Origin: Bacteroidales bacterium
Lineage (GTDB): Bacteria; Bacteroidota; Bacteroidia; Bacteroidales; P3
Assembly: GCA_017522065.1 (NCBI GenBank)
Contig: JAFXAD010000052.1
Location: forward strand, 1 to 64,000
Length of the DNA stretch: 64,000 nt
Direction: 5' to 3'
A program made the translations under genes and the position numbers. Numbering within the stretch: the first letter of the stretch is position 1; the number at the start of each line of letters is the position of its first letter. The notes beneath the pieces are model-generated. The model saw only the letters and a program-made list of their open reading frames with translations, did not search any database and had not been told where the DNA came from. This document shows positions 31,720 through 40,999 of this stretch, one piece after another.

Positions 31720-33012
31720 TTATCTGAAAAGGACATCCTTGCGGTCAGGACTTACCGAAACAGCCATGATCCGGACACCCGTACGTTCCTCAATGGCACT
31801 GAGATACACTCTCAGGTCCTTTGGCAGCTGGTCGTATTCTTTCGATGCAGAGAGGTTTTGTTTCCAACCCTTGAAAGAGAGCAATGTCGGGTGTATTTCG
31901 ACTTCGTTGTATTCAAACGGAATCTCGTCGGTTTCCTGACCTCCAATATTGTAGCTTACACACATCTTCACTTCGTCGAAATCGTCCATAACATCAGGCT
32001 TGGTAACGATAAGGTCTGTCACACCATTGAGCATGCATGCATAGCGCAGGGCGGGTATGTCAATCCATCCGCAGCGGCGTGCACGTCCCGTTGTTGCGCC
32101 GAATTCGTGTCCGAGTTCACAAAGCCTACGACCTGTTGCATCGAACAACTCAGTGGGGAAAGGACCTGCACCGACACGGGTGCAATAAGCCTTCGTAATA
32201 CCCATTACACGGCCAATCGACGAGGGAGCCACACCCAATCCTGAGCAGACACCTGCGGTGATTGTAGATGATGATGTTACGAAAGGATAAGAGCCGAAAT
32301 CGATGTCGAGCATCGAGCCCTGGGCACCTTCTGCGAGGACCTTCTTACCTTCCTTCAAACATCTGTTTATGAAATACTCACTATTTATGAGCTTGAATTT
32401 GCGCAGCGTCTCCAATGCATCCATCCACCTGACCTCATATTCGTCAAGTGTCTGGTCACCGATACGGAAAGCGTCGACGTCATACTTCAACATCTTGGCA
32501 ATCTGCAAATGCTGGAACTTCAGGAGTTGGTATTTCTCACGGAAATCGAACTCCAATATATCTCCCACCCTGATGCCTGTGCGGGCAATCTTGTCGGTGT
32601 AGGCCGGGCCGATACCCTTGAGCGTGGAACCAATCTTTGCGTTTCCTTTGGCCTGTTCGTTAGCGGCATCGAGCAGACGATGCGAAGGCAGAATCAGGTG
32701 TGCTTTCTTCGAGATATAAAGGTTATCTGTCGGCTCCACACCTTTTTCGCGCAAAGCGGCAATTTCATCGCTGAAGATTGCCGGTTCTATAAGAACGCCA
32801 TTGCCGATCACATTAAGTTTCTGCTTGTGGAAGATTCCCGATGGGATTATATGCAGGACATGTTTAATACCATTGAATTCAAGTGTATGACCAGCATTGG
32901 GACCACCCTGAAAACGGGCTATCACATCATACTGAGGTGTCAGGACATCGACAATCTTGCCTTTTCCTTCATCGCCCCATTGCAATCCCAGCAAAACATC
33001 TACTTTACTCAT
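31720..33012 (-). CDS. purA: Adenylosuccinate synthase
   Basis: PurA joins IMP and aspartate with GTP to make adenylosuccinate in AMP synthesis. The 430 residues contain the N-terminal GTP loop WGDEGKGK (12-19), NAGHT with the catalytic His, GSTLKGIGPAYTDK, EGAQGSMLDIDFG and TTGRARRCGW. The length is normal. The gene stands alone with about 200 bases before the next one. Confidence 0.97.
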   Translation of the reverse strand: MSKVDVLLGLQWGDEGKGKIVDVLTPQYDVIARFQGGPNAGHTLEFNGIKHVLHIIPSGIFHKQKLNVIGNGVLIEPAIFSDEIAALREKGVEPTDNLYISKKAHLILPSHRLLDAANEQAKGNAKIGSTLKGIGPAYTDKIARTGIRVGDILEFDFREKYQLLKFQHLQIAKMLKYDVDAFRIGDQTLDEYEVRWMDALETLRKFKLINSEYFINRCLKEGKKVLAEGAQGSMLDIDFGSYPFVTSSSTITAGVCSGLGVAPSSIGRVMGITKAYCTRVGAGPFPTELFDATGRRLCELGHEFGATTGRARRCGWIDIPALRYACMLNGVTDLIVTKPDVMDDFDEVKMCVSYNIGGQETDEIPFEYNEVEIHPTLLSFKGWKQNLSASKEYDQLPKDLRVYLSAIEERTGVRIMAVSVSPDRKDVLFR

Positions 33013-33214
33013 TTCTGTATTTTTATTTTAACAATTTCAATCATAAATTTTTAGGCATTACTTACAGACATAGTCCGCATGCCAAAAACATCGCAAAAAT
33101 ACAAAAAATAATTGAAATAAAACGATTAAAAATAAGGTTAAACGATGTGTTTGTTTATTTGATTGATTTATAGAAAACAAATTTCATAAAACAGCACACA
33201 ATAGTCATTTAGCA

Positions 33215-33826
33215 CTACTTGCTGTCGCGTTTTCTCTTGAACCACTCGACAAACTCCGGGAAATCATCCATCGGACGGAAACCTTCCTTTGCCGGATTGT
33301 CGGGAATGGGACAAGTGTCAAGGTATCCTACCAATGTCGAACAGTCGAACTCCCCTATCATCGCTTCAAGTGTGACATACACACCAACGAGCTGGTCGTC
33401 ATCGTCTTTCACTGGATTGGGCAATGCCACCCTCACACCAAGAATATCAGGTTCCTCCTCACTTTCCAATTGCATGAAATACATTTTCTTTGTTTCAAAA
33501 TGATACTTGTCGAATGTAACCTTCAAGTCCTTGCCCTTAGGCTGCTTGAAAGCCACAAATTCCCACCAATCCAAGTCTGGTGCGTTTTCGGTCAGTTCGA
33601 CAACATACCTGAAAAGGTCCATGTCGCCCTCGGCCGAGAAAGTGAGTGTGCGGCCCGACGGTGTGGGCTCACCCATCTCGAATGACAAGCCCTCGCAATA
33701 CTCTTCAAGGTGGCGCTGCATTTCGTCCAAGAGTTGCTGCTGACCTTTTTCATCAAGTTCGCCCAGCATAGTCAGTTGTTCGTTGTTGTTGGCAAACCAC
33801 TGCCAGAATTTTTCGTAATCGTGCAT
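33215..33826 (-). CDS. Conserved-looking acidic cytoplasmic protein of unknown function
   Basis: A 203-residue acidic protein without signal or membrane segments. It has an N-terminal helical part (HDYEKFWQWFANNNEQL, LLDEMQRHLEEY), a beta-rich middle (TPSGRTLTFSAEGD, WWEFVAFKQP) and a C-terminal DDFPEFVEWFKRKRDS. The aromatic and acidic pattern recalls DUF695-like or immunity-type proteins, but I cannot assign it. It lies 21 bases downstream of murB on the same strand, so it may be part of the murB operon. Confidence 0.65.
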   Translation of the reverse strand: MHDYEKFWQWFANNNEQLTMLGELDEKGQQQLLDEMQRHLEEYCEGLSFEMGEPTPSGRTLTFSAEGDMDLFRYVVELTENAPDLDWWEFVAFKQPKGKDLKVTFDKYHFETKKMYFMQLESEEEPDILGVRVALPNPVKDDDDQLVGVYVTLEAMIGEFDCSTLVGYLDTCPIPDNPAKEGFRPMDDFPEFVEWFKRKRDSK

Positions 33827-33847
33827 ACTGATATATAAGGTTTTGTG

Positions 33848-34873
33848 TTAATCAACAAAAATAGCTTCACATTCAAGTTCGACACCGAAAGTCGACGCCA
33901 CATCGGTTCTGATGGTTTCTGCGACTTCGCGCACTTCCTGTCCTGTGCAGCCTCCGGCATTGTAAAGCACCAACGCCTGGTTTGGCCACACACCTACTCT
34001 ACCGATTCGTTTGCCCTTCCAGCCACATTGGTCGATAAGCCACCCTGCCGAAAGCTTGTTGCCCGGATAATGAGGCATATTGGGGTATTTCTCCAAAAGG
34101 CGGCGGCAGGTAGCCTCGTCGACAATGGGATTCTTGAAGAAACTACCTGCTGAGCCATGCTCGGCAGGACGCGGCAGTTTGCTCCACCTCAAGTCCGTAA
34201 TCGCATCGCGCAGTTCCTTGGCCGAAGAATGAGGCATATTTTCAAGAGCCTTGTATCCAAGATTGGGGACAAAAGACCGGCTGAGACGATATATAACATT
34301 GAGTACCAGATATCGGCCAGGAAACCTCTTAAACATGGAACTCCGGTAACCGAATTCACATTCCTCGGGTGTCAAACACTTGAAACCGTTGTCCTGAATG
34401 TCATACACACAGACCGAATCGACATAATCTTTTGCCTCGGCTCCGTATGCTCCGACGTTCTGCACAACAGAAGCTCCGACCGTACCCGGAATTGCAGACA
34501 GGTTTTCAAGGCCATACAAGTCTTTCGCGACACACCATGATACGACATCGTCGAGCGTCATACCGGCATCGGCCGATACATAAACCGTATCGCCGTCAAC
34601 CCTGTCCACTGCCACCTTGCCGCGCGACATCATTACTACCGTCCCGGCATAATCACGGGTAAACACGACGTTACTTCCACCACCCAACACAAAATAACGG
34701 CTTTCGAAACATCCAGCCGAACGCAATTTCTCGATAGGTTTTGAATATCGGTCTATTGGGTTGTTTCCGTCATCCGTGCCGACGATTGCAAGTCGTGAGG
34801 CTTTGACGTCAATGCCAAATGTATTGTATGGCAGAAGCGAAACGTTGCTTTCGATTGTCAAGCTGTCATTCAT
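33848..34873 (-). CDS. murB: UDP-N-acetylenolpyruvoylglucosamine reductase
   Basis: MurB reduces the enolpyruvyl group to make UDP-MurNAc, using FAD and NADPH. The 341 residues are type I length. The FAD-binding part has VLGGGSNVVF and ENLSAIPGTVGASVVQNVGAYG; the active-site block is GSAGSFFKNP; and the C-terminal NAGGCTGQEV lies where the catalytic Glu is expected. The start overlaps the stop of the NTPase-CYTH gene (ATGA). Confidence 0.96.
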   Translation of the reverse strand: MNDSLTIESNVSLLPYNTFGIDVKASRLAIVGTDDGNNPIDRYSKPIEKLRSAGCFESRYFVLGGGSNVVFTRDYAGTVVMMSRGKVAVDRVDGDTVYVSADAGMTLDDVVSWCVAKDLYGLENLSAIPGTVGASVVQNVGAYGAEAKDYVDSVCVYDIQDNGFKCLTPEECEFGYRSSMFKRFPGRYLVLNVIYRLSRSFVPNLGYKALENMPHSSAKELRDAITDLRWSKLPRPAEHGSAGSFFKNPIVDEATCRRLLEKYPNMPHYPGNKLSAGWLIDQCGWKGKRIGRVGVWPNQALVLYNAGGCTGQEVREVAETIRTDVASTFGVELECEAIFVD

Positions 34874-35949
34874 TTCTTCTTTGCAATATTCGAATTGAAG
34901 TATTTGGGATTGCCAGTCACATCACTTATAACGCGCACGAACGGAGGGAACTTGACATCCTCCGGGCGCTCGGCATCCTCTATCTCGAGCATCATGTGCT
35001 CCATTTTGGGTTCGACGAACTCGTCAAGCTCGAAATACTGGTTTTCCCACACAAAACAGTGACGTTTCTTCACCACTGTGCGTTTCTCAGGATTGTATTC
35101 CTGCAGCAGTTCCTTGTATTGTTTCTCGTTAATACGGCGCTCCTGTTCATAGTTGCGGTCTGCGGCGAGGCGTATTTTTGTCGTCAGGAAATAGACGTTG
35201 TTCCCTTCCTCGCCCCTCATACGGATTCTGCGTTCCTGTCCGTTGACCGGGACAAGATACGTCTGCCGTATGTCGCTGACGTTGCTGTTAGGTATTTCGC
35301 CATCAACATCGACAAGGTATTTGCGTTCAATCTCTATCGGCTGTGGCACGCCCAAGACTTGCGATATTTCTTTCAGTACACGCGTCATTTTCTCTTCAAA
35401 CGTGCAGTCGTTACCGACGACCCTCAGATGCGGATGACCGGTCCAAGCCCTGACCAGACTATCGTCTATTGCCCTGGCCTGCTCTGGTGTCTCACTACGC
35501 GCTGCATTGTTGCCAAGTGTGTAGAAACGTTCTGCACCCTTGGCTGCCGTTGCCATGTGGATGACTGCCGCATACCGTGCGTCGCGAAGTTCGACAACCG
35601 ATTTTCCGAGAGCCGACAGCAGGTCAGACCACAACTCGCCCGACATATATGCCTTAAGGTCCATCGTACCGCGGTCGCATACAATCAGTACCGGTTTGTT
35701 GCAATGCTGCGCAATCCGCTCTATACGATCCTCCAGTTCAATCTGGAACTCCATCAGTTGGCGTTCGCTCTCCACAAAAAGCTCTTTGTCGGTGGTAAGG
35801 AAATTAACACCCGACTGTGTGAACAATGTAGCAGCTTCAGGCACTGTATAAACCTGCCAGCCCATACCCGAGAAGTGCTCTACAATGCGAGCCAGCGCCG
35901 TTGTCTTGCCCGCACAAGGACCTCCTGTCAGAACTATTTTGGTCAACAT
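34870..35949 (-). CDS. P-loop NTPase (AAA_28) fused to CYTH triphosphatase-like domain
   Basis: A 359-residue protein. The N-terminal NTPase (~1-180) has the Walker A loop GGPCAGKTT (9-17) and VLIVCDRGTMD as the Walker B-like strand. The C-terminal CYTH domain (~200-345) has the EIERKYL signature near 204-210, alternating basic strands (QERRIRMRG, TTKIRLA) and LEIEDAE near the end. CYTH enzymes hydrolyse inorganic triphosphate, thiamine triphosphate or make cAMP. The pairing with an NadR/TTD14-type NTPase matches the eukaryotic TTD14 layout. The start at 35949 begins directly at the NTPase; a longer reading adds 21 unrelated residues. It is coupled to murB. Confidence 0.85.
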   Translation of the reverse strand: MLTKIVLTGGPCAGKTTALARIVEHFSGMGWQVYTVPEAATLFTQSGVNFLTTDKELFVESERQLMEFQIELEDRIERIAQHCNKPVLIVCDRGTMDLKAYMSGELWSDLLSALGKSVVELRDARYAAVIHMATAAKGAERFYTLGNNAARSETPEQARAIDDSLVRAWTGHPHLRVVGNDCTFEEKMTRVLKEISQVLGVPQPIEIERKYLVDVDGEIPNSNVSDIRQTYLVPVNGQERRIRMRGEEGNNVYFLTTKIRLAADRNYEQERRINEKQYKELLQEYNPEKRTVVKKRHCFVWENQYFELDEFVEPKMEHMMLEIEDAERPEDVKFPPFVRVISDVTGNPKYFNSNIAKKK

Positions 35950-36024
35950 CTTGTCTATACTATAAGTAAATTTAAAGAATAACGTGATTTTAATTCGCTT
36001 ATTGCACGTCACAAAACAAAAAAA

Positions 36025-36050
36025 AAGGAACGTTCATGCGAACGTTCCTT
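36025..36050 (-). terminator. Rho-independent terminator of the methylmalonyl-CoA decarboxylase operon
   Basis: Eleven-pair stem AAGGAACGTTC/GAACGTTCCTT with loop ATGC. On the minus strand it runs into a T-rich tail. It lies 61 bases after the stop of the beta-subunit gene. Confidence 0.9.
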
Positions 36051-36110
36051 GAATTCTAAGGTCTAAGATGTCACGGAATCCGTATCGCAAGACATCTTAT
36101 GTGTTAATAA

Positions 36111-37280
36111 TTAGTGCAAGAATGCCAGGAGAATACCTGCAGCCACTGCCGATCCGACGACACCAGCCACATTCGGGCCCATTGCATGCTGCAACAGATA
36201 GTTTGTCTTGTCGTATTCCAGACCCACGTTGTTCGATACACGTGCAGCGTCAGGCACAGCCGACACTCCGGAGTTGCCGATAAGAGGATTGATCTTGTTG
36301 CCCTCCTTGAGGAACAGATTCATAAACTTGACAAAGAGCACTCCGAAGAATGTAGCCACGATAAACGAACCGGCACCAAGAGCAAAGATAAGGACCGAAC
36401 GGCCAGTGAGGAATGTTGTTGCCTGCGTCGATGCACCTACCGTGATACCGATAAGCAGCGTGCAGATATTGACGATTGCGTTCGAAGCCACTTCCGAAAG
36501 TCTCTTCGTGACACCGCACTCCTTCAACAGGTTGCCGAAGAAAAGCATACCGAGCAGAGGCAGGCCGGAGGGAACGATAAATGCACAGAATATGAGGCCA
36601 AGGATTGGGAACGAGATCTTCTCAAGCTTGGTCACCTGGCGCGGAGGACGCATGCGGATAGTGCGCTCCTTCTTGGTAGTCAACAGACGCATGATTGGCG
36701 GCTGGATGACAGGCACAAGAGCCATATACGAGTATGCTGACACCGCAATGGCACCCATCAGGTCAGGAGCCAACTGCGACGACAGGAAGATAGCCGTAGG
36801 ACCGTCAGCACCACCGATGATTCCGATTGCACCAGCCTCGTTGGGAGCAAAGCCCAATGCCAAAGCACCCATATATGCGGCGAAGATTCCGACCTGGGCA
36901 GCAGCTCCAATAAGCATAAGCTTAGGATTGCTAAGCATTGCCGAGAAGTCGGTCATAGCACCGATGCCAAGGAAGATCAGCGGAGGATACCATCCGTTCT
37001 GCACACCATGATAAAGAATATGGAGCACCGAGCCGTCTTCGTAGATACCAATCTTCAGACCAGGATAGAAAGGTATGTTACCTACTATCATACCAAATCC
37101 GATTGGCACAAGGAGCAGAGGCTCAAACTCCTTTTTGATACCCAAAAAGATGAATATCAAACCAATTAAAATCATTATTATGTGGCCCCACTCCACGTTG
37201 GCGAAACCAGTGTAGTGCAAGAACTGCACAAGTTGCGTCGACATGAAGTCCATGAAGCCACCCGAAGCTAAAATATTCAT
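36111..37280 (-). CDS. mmdB: Sodium-pumping methylmalonyl-CoA decarboxylase, beta subunit
   Basis: The beta subunit is the membrane part that releases CO2 from carboxybiotin and exports Na+. The 389 residues form about ten helices. The family signature GIIGGADGPTAIF lies near the middle and carries the Na+-pathway aspartate, and the end has HAMGPNVAGVVGSAVAAGILL. It is the last gene of the operon that starts with the epimerase at 41407 and ends at the terminator 36025-36050. The pairing with the methylmalonyl-CoA-type alpha subunit and epimerase favours methylmalonyl-CoA over oxaloacetate as substrate. Confidence 0.93.
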   Translation of the reverse strand: MNILASGGFMDFMSTQLVQFLHYTGFANVEWGHIIMILIGLIFIFLGIKKEFEPLLLVPIGFGMIVGNIPFYPGLKIGIYEDGSVLHILYHGVQNGWYPPLIFLGIGAMTDFSAMLSNPKLMLIGAAAQVGIFAAYMGALALGFAPNEAGAIGIIGGADGPTAIFLSSQLAPDLMGAIAVSAYSYMALVPVIQPPIMRLLTTKKERTIRMRPPRQVTKLEKISFPILGLIFCAFIVPSGLPLLGMLFFGNLLKECGVTKRLSEVASNAIVNICTLLIGITVGASTQATTFLTGRSVLIFALGAGSFIVATFFGVLFVKFMNLFLKEGNKINPLIGNSGVSAVPDAARVSNNVGLEYDKTNYLLQHAMGPNVAGVVGSAVAAGILLAFLH

Positions 37281-37289
37281 TATGAATTA

Positions 37290-37319
37290 AAGTTTAAAGG
37301 TTAAAGTTTAAAGGTTAAT
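37290..37319. repeat. Short AAGTTTAAAGGTTAA tract
   Basis: A short member of the AAAGGTT repeat family in the 78-base gap between the biotin carrier and mmdB. It shows that the tracts also enter operon interiors. Confidence 0.6.
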
Positions 37320-37358
37320 GTAGTCAGACATGTCCGACGGATGCGATGAGCACGAATA

Positions 37359-37796
37359 TTATCCAATCACAACCATCACATCGCCCTCAAGAACAGAATC
37401 GCCCTTACGGACCTTAACCTCAGTGACGGTACCTTCAACATCGGCTTCAATATTGTTTTCCATCTTCATGGCTTCAAGGAGGACAACTGTCTGTCCGGCC
37501 TTTACCTTGTCGCCCACGTTGACGAAGACATCAAGAATAGTGCCCGGCAGCGGAGTGGTGACCTTTGAGCCTTTCGAGGCTGCAGCCGGCGATGACGTCT
37601 GGACAGTGCCGCTCGGAGCTGCACTGACTCGCGGAGCTGTACGCGTTGTCATGGTAACCTGTTTCTGCTTCAATTCCTTGTCGACTGTGACTTTGTACGG
37701 TGTACCGTTGACGTCGAGAGATATTTCCTGACCTTCTACTTCGTTGATATCAACAGAATATTCAGTGCCGTTTATTTTGAACTTGAAATTTTTCAT
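37359..37796 (-). CDS. Biotin carboxyl carrier protein of the decarboxylase
   Basis: A 145-residue carrier. The C-terminal biotinyl domain (~80-145) has the classic EAMKM motif with the biotin lysine at Lys111, and the flanking TPLPGTILDVFVNVGDKV. The N-terminal ~45 residues form a beta domain (FKINGTEYSVDINEVEGQEISLDVNG), followed by a Ser/Ala/Pro-rich hinge that lets the biotin swing between the alpha and beta subunits. Confidence 0.95.
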   Translation of the reverse strand: MKNFKFKINGTEYSVDINEVEGQEISLDVNGTPYKVTVDKELKQKQVTMTTRTAPRVSAAPSGTVQTSSPAAASKGSKVTTPLPGTILDVFVNVGDKVKAGQTVVLLEAMKMENNIEADVEGTVTEVKVRKGDSVLEGDVMVVIG

Positions 37797-37807
37797 TCCT
37801 ATGTGAT

Positions 37808-38791
37808 TTATCTTTTGTTAATAAAATAGCGATTCATGTTGTAGAACTTTGCATTCCAAGGTGTCCATGCCCGCTCGACTTTCTGAATGGTGATAACAGT
37901 GTTTTCATCATCGTGCATCTCTTCATCATACATGTATATTGCTGCAGCAATAGCGGCATATATCTCTCCTGAAGTCTGCGATGCAGAGGGTGTGACCACG
38001 TTCGACTCTTTGACAGCGTTGGCCTTGTTTGCCTTGCGGTCTTGAGTTCTGGTAATAAGCTTACCATATCCCTTCAAAATCAGCGATATGCAGAGGAGCG
38101 CAAGAAACACAACCGAAACAGCGACAACCGTAAGTCCGATACCGATGGGGTCAGACTCACGAATTCGGTCAGCCTGTTTGGGGACGTGATAATGCAAACG
38201 GGTACTATGTCCTTCATCAGTACTGATGCCCTCAATGCCATTAGCCATGCTCAGAACATTGATGTCATATCCAAGCTGGTTGCGACCGACAACAATCAAT
38301 TCGTCGGGGAATACCTTAAAGGCATACGAGCAGCAGTTGAAATCAACTCGTTTTACAATGTTTCCGTCCATATCGCATACAGCCAGATACGACGAGTCTT
38401 TCACCGACGAAGCAAGGAAGATAACATATCCGTCATAGAAGCCTACAGCCTTGGGACGCAAGACGTTGGCCAAGTCATGGCGACCTTTCGATTCGTCAGC
38501 CATGACACGAATAGTCGTGTCGAAATTCATCTTCTCGCGACGGAAAATCAAGTCAACCGCGTTGTCAATACTGTCGATGACCACAAAGAGATCCTGGTTG
38601 CCCACATAGCACATGGGGACAGCGACGAAATCAGTCACGTCAACGCCAATGCCGCTTTGCGGATTGTTGGTCTCGAAGTGCGTCAACACAGTGTCAGCGG
38701 CATCCACGGCAGGTGCCTGTGCCCACGAAACCGAGGTACACATGAACGCAGCGAGGATGGTAGCTGTCAATGTTTTTATAAATATATTCAT
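37808..38791 (-). CDS. OadG-like gamma/delta subunit with large exported domain
   Basis: A 327-residue protein with a signal peptide (cleavage near SWA-QAP) and an exported beta-rich domain (~28-210; VAVPMCYVGNQDLFVVIDSIDNAV, KVFPDELIVVGRNQLG). A membrane helix of OadG type follows (DPIGIGLTVVAVSVVFLALLCISLILKGYG near 215-245), then a cytoplasmic tail ending WTPWNAKFYNMNRYFINKR. OadG subunits normally are ~80-120 residues, so the 200-residue exported domain is an addition. It probably fixes the carboxyltransferase to the membrane pump. It sits 11 bases upstream of the biotin carrier gene. Confidence 0.8.
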   Translation of the reverse strand: MNIFIKTLTATILAAFMCTSVSWAQAPAVDAADTVLTHFETNNPQSGIGVDVTDFVAVPMCYVGNQDLFVVIDSIDNAVDLIFRREKMNFDTTIRVMADESKGRHDLANVLRPKAVGFYDGYVIFLASSVKDSSYLAVCDMDGNIVKRVDFNCCSYAFKVFPDELIVVGRNQLGYDINVLSMANGIEGISTDEGHSTRLHYHVPKQADRIRESDPIGIGLTVVAVSVVFLALLCISLILKGYGKLITRTQDRKANKANAVKESNVVTPSASQTSGEIYAAIAAAIYMYDEEMHDDENTVITIQKVERAWTPWNAKFYNMNRYFINKR

Positions 38792-38840
38792 AATAATTGA
38801 TGATTCGGTATTAAATAAACAAAACCGGGTTTCGGCAGGT

Positions 38841-38865
38841 CGGTGCCGCTATCGATGCGGCACCG
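38841..38865 (-). promoter_or_regulatory. Strong intercistronic hairpin downstream of the cysteine-rich lipoprotein gene
   Basis: Perfect nine-pair stem CGGTGCCGC/GCGGCACCG with a seven-base loop, flanked by a weaker outer GTTTCGG/CCGAAAC pairing. It lies 30 bases after the stop of the 38895 gene and 50 bases before the OadG-like start, with a T-rich stretch downstream on the minus strand. It could be a leaky terminator or an mRNA-stabilising structure that sets different levels for the genes on each side. Confidence 0.7.
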
Positions 38866-38894
38866 AAATTCCGAAACATTACGATGCGTGAAGA

Positions 38895-39254
38895 TTAGTT
38901 TTTCTTCTCGCATTCTTTCTTGCAGCCTTCGGCATTGGCGCAGCCTTCAGCCTGTGCTTTCTTGCAGCATTCGCCTTCGCCTTCAGCTTTCTTGCAGCAG
39001 TTGCCTTCGCCTTTGCAAGCGGGCTTCTGGTGGCATGCGCTGGAGTCGGGGCAGGTGCAGTTCTCGCAGTTAGCAGCAAGGCACACGCTGTCAGGACATG
39101 TCATCTGGCAGTGCTTCATGCATTGCTCGGTCTGTTCCATGTTGACATTGGTGGTGTCGGCTACTGTGTCGGTATTGGCAGCGTTACCGTTGCATGATAC
39201 CATTGCGAAAGCGAAAGCGATTCCTAAGAATCCGGAAATTAAAGCTTTTTTCAT
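38895..39254 (-). CDS. Cysteine-rich lipoprotein inside the methylmalonyl-CoA decarboxylase operon
   Basis: A 119-residue protein with a type II signal (MKKALISGF start, lipobox VSC with Cys21). The mature part has 16 more cysteines in spaced CxxxC, CxxC and CC patterns (QCMKHCQMTC, CENCTC, NCCKK, ECCKK), with many Lys/Glu/Gly in the second half as near-repeats of EGE-CCKKA. I recognise no family. The pattern suggests metal binding or multiple disulfides at the periplasmic face. It lies between mmdA (101 bases upstream) and the OadG-like gene. A strong hairpin follows it. Confidence 0.8.
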   Translation of the reverse strand: MKKALISGFLGIAFAFAMVSCNGNAANTDTVADTTNVNMEQTEQCMKHCQMTCPDSVCLAANCENCTCPDSSACHQKPACKGEGNCCKKAEGEGECCKKAQAEGCANAEGCKKECEKKN

Positions 39255-39355
39255 TTTTTTATTATATTTATAAAGATTAAAAAAGTTTTCAAATTGTGTT
39301 TAACAATATTTTTTGCTTCATTGGCTTGGAATGCGCCTCCTGAAGCGTCATCATA

Positions 39356-40915
39356 CTACAACGGGATATTGCAGTGTTTCTTGAGCGGGAGCGAATCCTT
39401 CTTCGTTGCCAACGCCTGCAGAGCACGGATAACACGGAAACGGGTGTTGCGAGGCTCGATAACATCGTCAATGTAGCCATATTTGGCGGCATTGTACGGA
39501 TTGGCGAACTGATCGTTGTATTCTTTCTCCTTTTCGGCGATGAATTTGGCTTTCTCTTCGGGATCGGTAATCTCCTTGAGGGCACGACCCTGAAGCACCT
39601 CGGTTGCACCGCTGGCACCCATGACGGCAATCTGAGCCGTGGGCCAAGCATAGTTGATGTCGCTACGCAGCTGTTTGCACGACATGACGATATGGGCTCC
39701 ACCATACGATTTGCGGAGCGTAACCGTAACCTTGGGCACTGTGGCTTCGCCATAGGCGAAAAGGAATTTTGCACCGTGTGCGATGACGCCGGCATATTCC
39801 TGACCCGTTCCGGGAAGGAAACCAGGCACGTCGACAAGCGTCACCAACGGGATGTTGAATGCATCGCAGAAACGGACGAAGCGGGCACCCTTACGGCTGC
39901 TGTTGCAGTCAAGGACACCGGCCATCGACTTGGGCTGGTTGGCAACAACGCCTACCGACACACCTCCGAAGCGTGCAAATCCGACAACAAGGTTAGGAGC
40001 GAATTTCTCATGCACCTCGAGGAATTTGCCGTCGTCGACAATGGCATGGATGATGTCTTTCACATCGTAAGCCTGGTTGGGGTTCTCGGGGATGATGGTA
40101 TTGAGGCTGTCCTCCAGACGGTCGATAGGATCTTCGGTCGGGACATAAGGAGCCTCTTCGAAGTTGTTGGAAGGAATGTAGCTGATGATGTCGCGGATAA
40201 GCTGCAGCGTAGCCTCTTCGGTCTCGCCAACGAAGTGGGCAACACCCGACTTGGTAGCGTGAACCTGGGCACCGCCGAGTTTTTCGACAGATACGTCTTC
40301 GCCAGTGACGGTCTTCACAACCTTAGGACCGGTAAGGAACATGTAGCTGTTTTCCTTTGACATCAAGATGAAGTCGGTCAGTGCAGGCGAATATACCGAG
40401 CCGCCGGCGCAAGGGCCAAAGATGGCCGAAATCTGAGGAACAACACCCGAAGCAAGAATATTGCGCTCGAAAATCTCGGCAAATCCTGCCAACGAGTTGC
40501 AACCCTCCTGTATACGAGCTCCGCCCGAATCGTTAAGTCCGATGACGGGGGCTCCGACCTTCATGGCCTGATCCATAACTTTGCAGATCTTGAGCGACAT
40601 GGTCTCAGACAGGGAGCCTGCAAACACAGTAAAGTCCTGTGCAAAAACATAGACCTGGCGTCCTTCGATGGTACCGTATCCGGTAACGACACCGTCGCCG
40701 AGGTAAGACTGTTTCTGCATGTCGAAATTTGTACAACGATGAGTGACGAACATATCGAATTCTTCGAAAGAACCCTCATCGAGCAGCAAGGCTATACGCT
40801 CGCGTGCAGTGAGTTTTCCTTGTTCGTGCTGCTTGTCGATGCGCTTTTGGCCGCCGCCCATCTTGGCTTCACTTCTTTTGTCAAGAAGTTCTTTTATTTT
40901 TTCTTCAAAAGCCAT
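39356..40915 (-). CDS. mmdA: Methylmalonyl-CoA decarboxylase alpha subunit (carboxyltransferase)
   Basis: The alpha subunit moves the carboxyl group from (S)-methylmalonyl-CoA to biotin, the first step of the Na+ pump and the way succinate is turned to propionyl-CoA. The 519 residues have the two crotonase-like halves of acyl-CoA carboxyltransferases: [31 protein letters not shown] and [17 protein letters not shown] in the first; [38 protein letters not shown] and [11 protein letters not shown] in the second. The gene is 84 bases after the epimerase gene. Confidence 0.96.
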   Translation of the reverse strand: MAFEEKIKELLDKRSEAKMGGGQKRIDKQHEQGKLTARERIALLLDEGSFEEFDMFVTHRCTNFDMQKQSYLGDGVVTGYGTIEGRQVYVFAQDFTVFAGSLSETMSLKICKVMDQAMKVGAPVIGLNDSGGARIQEGCNSLAGFAEIFERNILASGVVPQISAIFGPCAGGSVYSPALTDFILMSKENSYMFLTGPKVVKTVTGEDVSVEKLGGAQVHATKSGVAHFVGETEEATLQLIRDIISYIPSNNFEEAPYVPTEDPIDRLEDSLNTIIPENPNQAYDVKDIIHAIVDDGKFLEVHEKFAPNLVVGFARFGGVSVGVVANQPKSMAGVLDCNSSRKGARFVRFCDAFNIPLVTLVDVPGFLPGTGQEYAGVIAHGAKFLFAYGEATVPKVTVTLRKSYGGAHIVMSCKQLRSDINYAWPTAQIAVMGASGATEVLQGRALKEITDPEEKAKFIAEKEKEYNDQFANPYNAAKYGYIDDVIEPRNTRFRVIRALQALATKKDSLPLKKHCNIPL

Positions 40916-40999
40916 TTTTTGAATTGTTTGTAGGTTTATAATGTGGGGTTTCGCTCTGCTCTTAGCGGCTTCCGCTACACCCCGGAATTTCGAGATTGA

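Noticed and set aside
33013..33214. Possible small RNA or tRNA in AT-rich gaps (also 59701-59923 and 41408-41512)
   Set aside because: No cloverleaf, no CCA-like end and no strong hairpin found by eye; left as ordinary AT-rich leaders.
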